Shown one piece after another: positions 1-5,215 of a stretch of 6,653 nucleotides of DNA. Source of the stretch: an uncultured Thermoanaerobacterales bacterium (GTDB taxonomy: Bacteria; Bacillota; Clostridia; Christensenellales; UBA1242); NCBI GenBank assembly GCA_949840475.1, contig CATKXA010000058.1:1-6653 (forward strand). The letters run 5' to 3'. Within the stretch, counting starts at the first letter, position 1; every line of letters starts with the position of its first letter. The notes beneath the pieces are model-generated. The model had not been told where the DNA came from. It saw only the letters and a program-made list of their open reading frames with translations, and made no database searches. The translations under genes and the position numbers were made by a program.

Positions 1-148
1 TTATTTTTGGGTACCCTTTTTAATGAGTGTTTCGGATTTTTTCAGTTAACAACGCTTTGGACATGAAATACCCGCTCTAACTTAATCGGGCTTAGTTGAC
101 GTCCTTGTGCTAGGCTCATAAAAAAATAGAAGCTCGTGAGATTACAAC
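1..148 (-). promoter_or_regulatory. Probable 5' leader of the rplJ-rplL operon (coding part outside window)
   Basis: No open reading frame of note is seen here. The region follows rplA and its terminator, where rplJ-rplL normally follow, so it is most likely the untranslated leader of rplJ; this is inferred from gene order. On the minus strand there is an irregular hairpin: GGAC (104-101) pairs with GTCC (62-59), and inside it CCCG (90-87) pairs with CGGG (74-71), with unpaired stretches on both sides. Known rplJ leaders bind the L10(L12)4 complex through a bulged, kink-turn-like stem. The hairpin has a comparable outline, but I cannot match a conserved L10-leader sequence, so autoregulation by L10 is a guess. 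The strand TTAGAGC (80-74) could also pair with GCTCTAA (156-150), the 3' arm of the neighbouring RNA element. No convincing promoter was found. Confidence 0.4.
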
Positions 149-275
149 TTTAGAGCCGTCAGTTTATGACTTAAACGAGGCATAAAAAACCCCAAGACAA
201 GAGTTTATTTACATAAATGACTGTCTTGGGATTTTTTTAATAACAATGTTTAAGTTGTGAAATGACGGCTCTAAA
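149..275 (-). ncRNA. Structured RNA element, copy A (after rplA, before rplJ)
   Basis: Read on the minus strand, the element starts at the last codon and stop codon of rplA. Stem P1 is a perfect 13-bp pairing of 275-263 with 161-149 (TTTAGAGCCGTCA with its complement). An internal loop of 7+7 bases follows, with TTTCACA (262-256) on the 5' side. Stem P2 is 8 bp, ACTTAAAC (255-248) with GTTTAAGT (176-169). Inside lies hairpin P3, CCCAAGACA (230-222) with TGTCTTGGG (199-191), tipped by AGTCATTTAT-GTAA-ATAAACTC (222-201), where TTTAT and ATAAA pair. A second element with the same plan and different but still paired stems lies after nusG at 1608-1781. The paired changes between the copies are the main evidence for an RNA structure. 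I do not recognise a known family. Possible roles are attenuation, mRNA processing or protein binding. Confidence 0.6.
184..230 (-). terminator. Intrinsic terminator after rplA, bidirectional
   Basis: A 9-bp perfect stem, CCCAAGACA (230-222) and TGTCTTGGG (199-191), has a 22-base loop that itself folds. It is followed on the minus strand by G and six T residues (190-184). On the plus strand the same stem is followed by ATTTTTTT (231-238), so it could stop transcription from either side. It would end or attenuate the rplK-rplA message before rplJ. It sits inside the larger stems P1 and P2 of the surrounding RNA element, so formation of those stems could affect its efficiency. Confidence 0.72.
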
Positions 276-951
276 TGCGTACGCGAATTCCAGGTCCCAT
301 AGACGCTGCAATAGCTACATTTTTAACATATGTACCTTTAGCAGCTTGTGGTTTTGCTTTTATAATAGCGTCCATTAAAGTGTCAAGGTTTTCAGCTAGC
401 TTTTCAACACCAAAGCTCTTTTTACCGATAACGCAGTGAATGTTAGCAAACTTATCTAGTCTGTATTCAACTTTACCAGCTTTAATATCTTTGATAGCTT
501 TAGCTACGTCTGGAGTAACAGTTCCACTCTTAGGGTTTGGCATCAAACCACGAGGTCCAAGGACTCTAGCAATTCTACCAACTAGACCCATCATGTCTGG
601 AGTTGTTACGCAGGCATCAAAACCAAGCCAACCCTCTTTCATGATTTTGTCAATCATGTCTTCAGCACCAACAAAGTCAGCACCTTCAGCTTTAGCGATT
701 TCAGCTTTGTCGCCTTTAGCGATAACTAAAACCTTTTTGCTCTTACCAGTACCATTAGGAAGTACAACAGAGCCACGAACTTGTTGATCAGCGTTTTTAG
801 GGTCAACGCCAAGTCTAATATGAACTTCAATACTTTCATCGAAGTTTGCAGTAGCTGTTTCAATAGCAAGAGCTAAACCTTCAGCTAAATCATAAGTCTT
901 TTGGCTGTCAACTTTTTCAGCTGCAGCAACATATTTCTTACCATGTTTCAT
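271..951 (-). CDS. rplA: 50S ribosomal protein L1
   Basis: L1 binds helices 76-78 of 23S rRNA and forms the mobile L1 stalk that helps release deacylated tRNA from the E site. In many bacteria it is also the translational repressor of its own rplK-rplA message. The 226-residue product has the usual length. It shows the L1 hallmark LGPRGLMPNPKSGTV (131-145), followed by GKVEYRLDKFANIHCVIG-type sequence (159-176), and the C-terminal GTYVKN...SMGPGIRV. The ATG at 951 lies only 3 bases after the rplK stop. Its ribosome binding site, GGAGGG, lies within the last codons of rplK 8 bases upstream, so translation is probably coupled to rplK. The stop codon TAG lies within the P1 stem of the structured RNA that follows. 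Assignment is secure; nothing in the protein looks broken. Confidence 0.97.
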   Translation of the reverse strand: MKHGKKYVAAAEKVDSQKTYDLAEGLALAIETATANFDESIEVHIRLGVDPKNADQQVRGSVVLPNGTGKSKKVLVIAKGDKAEIAKAEGADFVGAEDMIDKIMKEGWLGFDACVTTPDMMGLVGRIARVLGPRGLMPNPKSGTVTPDVAKAIKDIKAGKVEYRLDKFANIHCVIGKKSFGVEKLAENLDTLMDAIIKAKPQAAKGTYVKNVAIAASMGPGIRVRI

Positions 952-954
952 AGA

Positions 955-1389
955 CTAGCCCTCCACAACAGTAACGCCCATAGAGCGTGCTGTTCCTTCT
1001 ACCATGCTCATAGCAGATTCGATAGATGCTGCGTTTAGGTCAGGCATTTTAGTTTCTGCAATCTTGCGAACTTGAGATTTGGTTATTTTTCCGACTTTTT
1101 GTGAGTTTGGTTTACCAGAACCTGATTCAATACCAATTTCTTTCTTGATTAAAACTGCAGCAGGTGGAGTTTTAAGAACAAATGTGAATGAACGGTCTTG
1201 GTAGATTGTCATCTCAACTGGAATGATAAATCCAACTTGAGAAGCAGTTTTGTCGTTAAATTCTTTAACGAAAGCTGGGATATTGATACCATGAGGACCA
1301 AGTGAAGAACCTACTGGAGGACCAGCAGTTGCTTTACCAGCTTGAAGTTGAAGCTTAACAACGGCAGTAATTTTTTTAACTGGTGCCAT
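955..1389 (-). CDS. rplK: 50S ribosomal protein L11
   Basis: L11 binds the 23S rRNA GTPase-associated centre (around position 1067) and contacts elongation factors. In many bacteria it is also needed for RelA activation, and it forms part of the thiopeptide antibiotic site. The product has 144 residues, close to the usual 141. The N-terminal domain holds the proline-rich motif GPPVGSSLGPHG (23-34). The C-terminal RNA-binding domain holds DRSFTFVLKTPPAAVL (65-80), SGSGKPNSQKVGKI (90-103) and the end EGTARSMGV. The usual motif is PPVGPALGQ, so a conserved proline (Pro26 in E. coli numbering) is Ser28 here, and the two residues before PP are Ala-Gly rather than Pro-Ser. The start ATG at 1389 has AAGGAG 7 bases upstream. 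It forms a pair with rplA and is preceded by a long untranslated region. Confidence 0.97.
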   Translation of the reverse strand: MAPVKKITAVVKLQLQAGKATAGPPVGSSLGPHGINIPAFVKEFNDKTASQVGFIIPVEMTIYQDRSFTFVLKTPPAAVLIKKEIGIESGSGKPNSQKVGKITKSQVRKIAETKMPDLNAASIESAMSMVEGTARSMGVTVVEG

Positions 1390-1607
1390 AATTTTTCTCC
1401 TTAAAATAGTATTTTCTGTGGTGTTTTGTGAGCCCTATATTTTTGCTCTCCCACATATATTTAAGCAATCTTTATTCTATTCCCCTAATTAAAACAGATT
1501 AAATATTGCATAAATAACAATTTGTATTTTCTGCTTAATAGCCCAAGCAGCAGGCAGCCCTTAGACTTTATATCTAACTATGAATTTTCATAGATTGTTT
1601 GTTTTTT
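1390..1607 (-). promoter_or_regulatory. rplK-rplA untranslated leader with small hairpins
   Basis: Together with the structured element at 1608-1781 this makes a 392-base gap without a gene between nusG and rplK. On the minus strand it holds two clear small hairpins: CTATGA-AAAT-TCATAG (1593-1578) and CTGCTT, an 8-base loop GGGCTATT, AAGCAG (1550-1531). The second hairpin is preceded by GGGCTGCCTG, so GGGCT occurs twice, once before it and once in its loop. Neither is followed by a T-run, so neither is an intrinsic terminator. The ribosome binding site AAGGAG at the end belongs to rplK. In E. coli L1 represses this operon by binding a leader structure, and a comparable site could lie here, but I cannot identify the L1 target. 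I found no promoter I would defend, so rplK-rplA may be read from the rpmG promoter. Confidence 0.45.
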
Positions 1608-1781
1608 AACGCTTTAGTTTTCCCTAAGCCTAAAAGTGTGTGACAATTTATAGACTTTAAGGCTTGAGATTTTTTCTTGCAGGAGGCTCAACTAATTTTG
1701 TCAACGCAGGAGTTTATATTAATAAATGACTATGTTGCAAAGTTAGTTAGTAACGAAGTGCAAGATGTGAAATAAAGCGTT
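1608..1781 (-). ncRNA. Structured RNA element, copy B (after nusG, before rplK)
   Basis: It starts directly after the nusG stop codon. Stem P1 pairs AACGCTTTA (1781-1773) with TAAAGCGTT (1616-1608). TTTCACA (1772-1766) follows, exactly as in copy A. Stem P2 pairs TCTTGCA (1765-1759) with TGCAAGA (1681-1675). Hairpin P3 pairs 1741-1734 with 1705-1697 around one bulged A, and its tip is AGTCATTTAT-TAAT-ATAAACTC (1731-1710). Unlike copy A, there is an extra hairpin P4 between the 3' arms of P2 and P1: AAGCCTTAAAGT (1665-1654) with ACTTTTAGGCTT (1637-1626), one mismatch. No T-run follows P3, so this copy does not look like a terminator. Sequence identity with copy A is high in loops and linkers (20 of 26 from TTTCACA onward, 19 of 22 at the P3 tip), whereas stems differ but stay paired. 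The function is unknown. Confidence 0.58.
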
Positions 1782-2312
1782 TTAAATGATTTCAATTTGA
1801 GCAAAATCCAAATCCACCGGCGTCATCCTTCCAAACATTTCAACAGAAACACGACATTTTTGGTTAGTTTGGTCAACGCTAAGTACGTCGCCAACAAAAC
1901 CTTCTAGTGGACCGGTAACCACTTTAACCTTATCGTTAACAGCAACTTTAAGGTCAATAGCGATTTTTTCAAGACGCATCTTACGAACCTCATCTTCAGT
2001 TAAAGGAAGCGGACGTCCAGCAGGACCAACGAAACCAGTAACACCGCGAGTATTAACAATAGTGTGCCACAAATCGTCAGTGTAACGCATCTTTAATAGT
2101 ACATAGCAAGGGAACTTCTTACGTTGAACTACTTTCTTTTTGCCATTTTTTTCTTCAATGGCGTCTTCCATAGGAACTTGGATTTCAACGATATAATCTT
2201 GCAAATTATTTTTTTCAATAGTCTTTATAAGATTATCTTGAACCATGCTTTCATACCCAGAAAAGGTGTGAAGTACATACCATAATGGTTCTTCATTTAA
2301 AACATTACTCAT
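1782..2312 (-). CDS. nusG: Transcription termination/antitermination factor NusG
   Basis: NusG binds the clamp of RNA polymerase and modulates pausing, termination and transcription-translation coupling. The product has 176 residues, normal for the family. The NGN domain spans roughly residues 9-115, with WYVLHTFSGYE (11-21), RKKFPCYVLLKM (64-75) and NTRGVTGFVG (87-96). The C-terminal KOW domain (about 125-176) contains DKVKVVTGPLEGFVG (127-141). In the motif usually written FPGYV, the glycine is Cys69 here. I chose the ATG at 2312 because AAGGA lies 8 bases upstream and the protein then begins with the short tail usual before WYV. A TTG at 2357 would add 15 residues but overlaps secE. The spacing to secE is 14 bases, and the ribosome binding site sits next to the secE stop. 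The stop codon is followed at once by a structured RNA. Confidence 0.96.
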   Translation of the reverse strand: MSNVLNEEPLWYVLHTFSGYESMVQDNLIKTIEKNNLQDYIVEIQVPMEDAIEEKNGKKKVVQRKKFPCYVLLKMRYTDDLWHTIVNTRGVTGFVGPAGRPLPLTEDEVRKMRLEKIAIDLKVAVNDKVKVVTGPLEGFVGDVLSVDQTNQKCRVSVEMFGRMTPVDLDFAQIEII

Positions 2313-2326
2313 TGTATTTTTCCTTA

Positions 2327-2614
2327 TTATATATTGGTTATGAGTTTTAATAGCCAAGTAAGAAGGCTATCAATACCAAGGGTTACGAGCATAAATAGCA
2401 CAACCACAGAAATAACCATACCAGTTTGTTTCATGGTTTTGCCAAAAGAAGGCCACGATACCTTTTTAAGTTCAGATACAGTTTCTTTAGTGCGAGAGCG
2501 TCTAGGCTCTTTAGGCTTTTTAGAAGCTTTGACTTTCTTTTGCTCTTTAGGTTGCCTAGTTGAGCGGCTTACTTCTGTTGTACCATTTTTAAGAGTTTTC
2601 TCTACTTTTGCCAC
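2327..2614 (-). CDS. secE: Preprotein translocase subunit SecE
   Basis: SecE is the essential small clamp subunit of the SecYEG channel in the cytoplasmic membrane. The 95-residue product has the family signature SELKKVSWPSFGKT (47-60), the amphipathic helix lying on the membrane surface, then one membrane segment at about 66-88 (rich in V, L, I, M). The first 45 or so residues are a lysine/arginine-rich, low-complexity cytosolic tail. Many Firmicutes SecE proteins have only about 60 residues, so this tail is an extension. Translation starts at GTG (2614-2612), supported by AAGGAG 9 bases upstream. No in-frame ATG lies between that site and the conserved motif. It sits 23 bases after rpmG and 14 before nusG, the classical order. 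Confidence 0.94.
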   Translation of the reverse strand: MAKVEKTLKNGTTEVSRSTRQPKEQKKVKASKKPKEPRRSRTKETVSELKKVSWPSFGKTMKQTGMVISVVVLFMLVTLGIDSLLTWLLKLITNI

Positions 2615-2637
2615 GCAATTAATCTCCTTGGGTTTAT

Positions 2638-2787
2638 TTACTTAGACTCTTTATGAACAGTGTGTTTTTTGCAAAATCTGCAATATTTAGTAAGTTGAAT
2701 ACGATCTGGATCGTTCTTTTTGTTTTTATAGTTGTCGTAATTTCTTTGTTTACATTCAGTACATTCTAACGTAATCTTGGTTCTCAT
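2638..2787 (-). CDS. rpmG: 50S ribosomal protein L33, zinc-binding form
   Basis: This 49-residue gene begins MRTKITLECTECKQRNY and ends HTVHKESK. L33 is a small protein of the large subunit near the E site. The paired cysteines CxxC at 9-12 and CxxC at 36-39 form the zinc ribbon of the C+ type, and YCRFCKKHTVHKE is the typical C-terminal signature. The ATG at 2787 has AGGAG 10 bases upstream. It is the first gene after a good promoter (2840-2869) and leads into secE after 23 bases. C+ and C- versions of L33 are often swapped according to zinc supply; whether this genome has a C- copy cannot be seen here. Confidence 0.95.
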   Translation of the reverse strand: MRTKITLECTECKQRNYDNYKNKKNDPDRIQLTKYCRFCKKHTVHKESK

Positions 2788-2839
2788 AAAAAATTTTCTC
2801 CTAAAAAATTACACCCCCCTAATCGGTCGGTGCGTTAGA

Positions 2840-2869
2840 ATAATACCACACATAAAAGCCCCCTGTCAA
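2840..2869 (-). promoter_or_regulatory. Promoter of rpmG-secE-nusG
   Basis: On the minus strand a consensus -35 box TTGACA (2869-2864) is followed after 18 bases by TATTAT (2845-2840), preceded by TGTGG, which resembles an extended -10. Transcription would start near 2833, leaving a leader of about 45 bases before rpmG that contains a run of six G (2819-2814). It lies 25 bases behind the tsaD stop, and no terminator is visible between tsaD and this promoter, so read-through from prfB-tsaD is also possible. The 12 bases TGTGGTATTATT are identical in the prfB promoter. Confidence 0.75.
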
Positions 2870-2894
2870 GTATCATTCTAAATAATTTTAATTT

Positions 2895-3929
2895 TTAAAG
2901 TGCAACTGTTGAGCTAGGAGCTAAGCTTAAGTTACTCGCGATATTCTTGCCCTCAATGTAACAAAAATACCCCGCCGCCCCCACCATAGCAGCATTGTCG
3001 GTACAAAGCACGAGAGGCGGATACACTACCTTAATACCAGCTTTTACCCCCTCAGCTTCTGCCGCGGCACGTAATGCCTTGCTCGCACTAACACCTCCGG
3101 CAAGTGCCAATGTTTTAAAGCCAAACTTTTTGCAAGCCTCTATCGACTTAAATACCACTTGACTGATAGCCTCGTCTTGGAAACTCTTGCAAACGTCTGG
3201 CACATTGATTTCTTCGCCCTTTTGACGCTTGTTATGTATATAGTTTATAACAGCAGTCTTGAGTCCGCTATAAGAAAAATTGAAATCTTTTAGCTTTTCA
3301 TGCGGTTTTGTTATAAAATTTATACTTTTTTTGCCAAGCAGTGCTTGCTTTTCGACGTTTGGCCCACCAGGGTACGCAAGTCCGCACTCTCTTGCCACTT
3401 TGTCAAAAGCTTCACCGATAGCGTCATCAGTTGTTGTTCCAATTAACTTTCTAGTCGTATAACTTGTCATCTCGCAAAGAGCAGTATGCCCACCACTTAC
3501 AATCAAGCATGCAAAAGGCGGCTTCAAATCAGCATGTGCTATATAGTTCGCACAAATATGCCCCTCAATATGGTTAACCGCTATTAAAGGTTTGTTGTAT
3601 CTATAACTTAACGCCTTTGCAAAATTAACTCCAACTATTAAAGCCCCAAGTAACCCAGCCCCATAAGTGACAGCTATGGCTGTAATGTCCGACATAGTCA
3701 AATTCGCCTCATTTAATGCCTTGTCTGCAACTAAGTCAATATTCACAATATGATTACGTGCCGCTATTTCAGGAACAACTCCGCCATAGAGCTTGTGTAT
3801 GTCTATCTGGCTAGATATGACATTGGACAAAACTTCTCTGCCATTTTTTACTATTGCAACGCTAGTTTCATCGCAAGAAGATTCAACGGCTAGTATAATT
3901 ACATCTTTATTTTGCGTAGTTTTTTTCAT
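2895..3929 (-). CDS. tsaD: tRNA N6-adenosine threonylcarbamoyltransferase TsaD
   Basis: TsaD transfers the threonylcarbamoyl group to A37 of tRNAs reading ANN codons (t6A), working with TsaB, TsaE and TsaC/YwlC in the cytoplasm. The 344 residues fit the family. Visible motifs are ESSCDETSVA (16-25), the metal-binding HIEGH (120-124), SGGHT (145-149), DDAIGEAFDKVAR (168-180), YPGGP (186-190), SYSGLKTA (219-226), AGGVSAS (277-283) and CTDNAAM (309-315), whose Asp311 completes the iron/zinc site. All key residues are present. The usual TxGPGL is TYGAGL here (Ala91 for Pro). It follows prfB by 29 bases, and the two are probably cotranscribed. The ATG at 3929 is poorly placed: the only good ribosome binding site, AAGGAT (3952-3947), lies 17 bases upstream. 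The next upstream codons offer no ATG, GTG or TTG, so I keep this start. Confidence 0.96.
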   Translation of the reverse strand: MKKTTQNKDVIILAVESSCDETSVAIVKNGREVLSNVISSQIDIHKLYGGVVPEIAARNHIVNIDLVADKALNEANLTMSDITAIAVTYGAGLLGALIVGVNFAKALSYRYNKPLIAVNHIEGHICANYIAHADLKPPFACLIVSGGHTALCEMTSYTTRKLIGTTTDDAIGEAFDKVARECGLAYPGGPNVEKQALLGKKSINFITKPHEKLKDFNFSYSGLKTAVINYIHNKRQKGEEINVPDVCKSFQDEAISQVVFKSIEACKKFGFKTLALAGGVSASKALRAAAEAEGVKAGIKVVYPPLVLCTDNAAMVGAAGYFCYIEGKNIASNLSLAPSSTVAL

Positions 3930-3958
3930 AATACTAAAAATCTTTTATCCTTATTATA

Positions 3959-5060
3959 TTAAGTATTTTGGGATAGCTCCATAACTAAGTTCGCGACAAT
4001 AAAGTCTTGAATATCCCCAGCTAAAAAGCCGTCGGTGTCTGACGTTTCTTTGTTCGTCCTTAAGTCCTTTACCATTTTATATGGATATAAAACATAGCTT
4101 CGTATTTGCCCGCCCCATTCATTCTTGGCTCTTTGACCTAGCTCTTTTTGCTTTTCTTCAGCTTTTTTCTTTTCTTCAAGCTCGCTAAGCTTTGAGTATA
4201 ACATCTGCATTGCTATTTCTTTATTTTGCAACTGACTACGCTCGTTTTGACAACTAACAACAACGCCAGTTGGAATATGCGTAATCCTAACCGCAGTTTC
4301 AACCTTGTTGACATTTTGTCCGCCAGCTCCACCACTTCTAAAAGTGTCAATCTTAATGTCGCTTGGATTTATCTCAAGCTTCTTTACTTCAACCATAGGC
4401 GATACTGACACGCTTGCAAACGATGTATGCCTTCTACCAGCCGCGTCAAATGGTGAAATTCTAACAAGCCTATGCGTTCCTCTTTCGTTTTTCAAATTGC
4501 CATAGGCATTGTTGCCCTTAAATATATAGAATGCACTTTTAAAGCCCGCACCGTCAGTCGTGCTTTTGCTGACAACGCTAACACTATATCCCATTTTATC
4601 AGCATAGCCCAAATACATACGCTCAAGCATCTGCGACCAGTCCTGAGCCTCTTCTCCACCTGCCCCGCTATGTATCTCTACAAGTGCATCACACGCATCG
4701 TTTTCTTCTCTGTATAGACTTTTTAAGTTTAATAGTTCTACAGCTTTTGCTAGCTTGTTTAGCTCCGTTTCAATGCTAGCCTGTTCGCTCTCTGGCATAT
4801 TCTCATCAAAAAGTTCTATGTATTCTTTTATATTACTAAGCTCACTCTCTACGCTCAAAAGTTCATCAAGTGTTTTGCTAATTTCAGCAAGCCTCATTGA
4901 GATTTTGCCAGACTTTTCAAAATCCAAGTACACTGAGCTGTCTTGCATCTGCTTTTCAAGCTCCGCTTTTTTTGTTATTAAGCCATCTTTGTCAAAGGCA
5001 GTGGCTAACATTAGTTAGCACGCTTTCAAGTTCTTTAATTCTTTGTTTAATTTCAGCCAT
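3959..5060 (-). CDS. prfB: Peptide chain release factor 2, expressed through a +1 programmed frameshift
   Basis: RF2 recognises UGA and UAA stop codons and triggers peptide release. The gene is in two frames: 22 codons from ATG 5060 (MAEIKQRIKELESVLTNVSH-C-L) run into TGA at 4994-4992. After a one-base slip at CTT-T the frame continues with GACAAAGATGGC to the TAA at 3959, giving 366 residues, the usual length. The stop-codon-recognising SPF motif is at about 202-204 within RISPFDAAGRRHTSF, and the catalytic GGQ is at about 246-248 within RSGGAGGQNVNK. SPF and not PxT marks RF2 rather than RF1. The start has AAGGA 8 bases upstream. Excess RF2 should terminate at the internal TGA, and shortage should favour slipping, a well-known autoregulation. 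An ATG at 5011 opens only the second frame and would give a 350-residue form missing the natural start. It begins its own unit after a terminator and is followed by tsaD. Confidence 0.95.
4991..4997 (-). promoter_or_regulatory. prfB +1 frameshift site CTT-TGA-C
   Basis: The minus-strand bases CTTTGAC match the conserved RF2 slip site: CTT in the P site, in-frame TGA, then C, a poor termination context. The ribosome skips the T at 4994. In most bacteria an AGGGGG-like sequence a few bases before CTT pairs with 16S rRNA and stimulates the shift. Here the bases just upstream read AGCCACTGC, with no such pairing. AGCCA (5006-5002) could pair with TGGCT (4985-4981) around the slip site, but such a stem would be open when a ribosome is there. 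Confidence 0.9.
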
Positions 5061-5079
5061 TACTTTAATCCTTATATTA

Positions 5080-5108
5080 ATAATACCACAACAGTAGCCT
5101 TAACAAAA
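5080..5108 (-). promoter_or_regulatory. Probable promoter of prfB-tsaD
   Basis: On the minus strand TATTAT (5085-5080), preceded by TGTGG, forms an extended-type -10. A weak -35, TTTTGT (5108-5103), lies 17 bases upstream. The predicted start near 5073 would coincide with the ribosome binding site AAGGA (5073-5069), giving a very short leader of about 13 bases. Its position between the terminator at 5160-5189 and prfB supports it. The -10 region is identical over 12 bases to that of the rpmG promoter. Confidence 0.55.
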
Positions 5109-5159
5109 CTATTTTCTGATATTTTCACGCATCTTTTTTTCTTTCTAATCACAGCATAT

Positions 5160-5189
5160 AAAAACCGCCACCAATTTTTGGCGGCGGTT
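5160..5189 (-). terminator. Intrinsic terminator after the Lys/Glu/Ala-rich gene
   Basis: On the minus strand AACCGCCGCCAA (5189-5178) pairs with TTGGTGGCGGTT (5174-5163): 12 pairs including one G-T wobble, with a loop of three A, followed by TTTAT. The GC-rich core in an AT-rich setting and the T-tail are typical. It starts 27 bases after the stop codon at 5216 and separates that gene from prfB. Confidence 0.88.
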
Positions 5190-5215
5190 GTTTCTAATTA
5201 ACTCTACAATAGAAG

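Noticed and set aside
9..16. Palindrome GGGTACCC as a terminator
   Set aside because: It is a perfect 8-base palindrome with no loop, so it cannot form an intrachain hairpin of use; the T-run beside it is probably chance in AT-rich DNA.
149..275. Inverted repeat around the rplA terminator as a small mobile element
   Set aside because: The second copy has different arms that are still complementary and there are no target-site duplications seen, which fits an RNA fold better than a transposon-like repeat.
440..787. Plus-strand open frames across rplA, tsaD, prfB and the charged gene
   Set aside because: They lie wholly opposite conserved minus-strand genes, have no credible ribosome binding sites and read as antisense translations of those genes.
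1699..1704. Perfect TTGACA on the minus strand as a -35 box for rplK
   Set aside because: No -10 box lies 16-18 bases downstream (TGCAAG is found there), and the bases are part of stem P3 of copy B.
2313..2357. Upstream TTG start extending NusG by 15 residues
   Set aside because: It overlaps the end of secE and lacks a ribosome binding site, whereas ATG 2312 has AAGGA at 8 bases and gives the normal family length.
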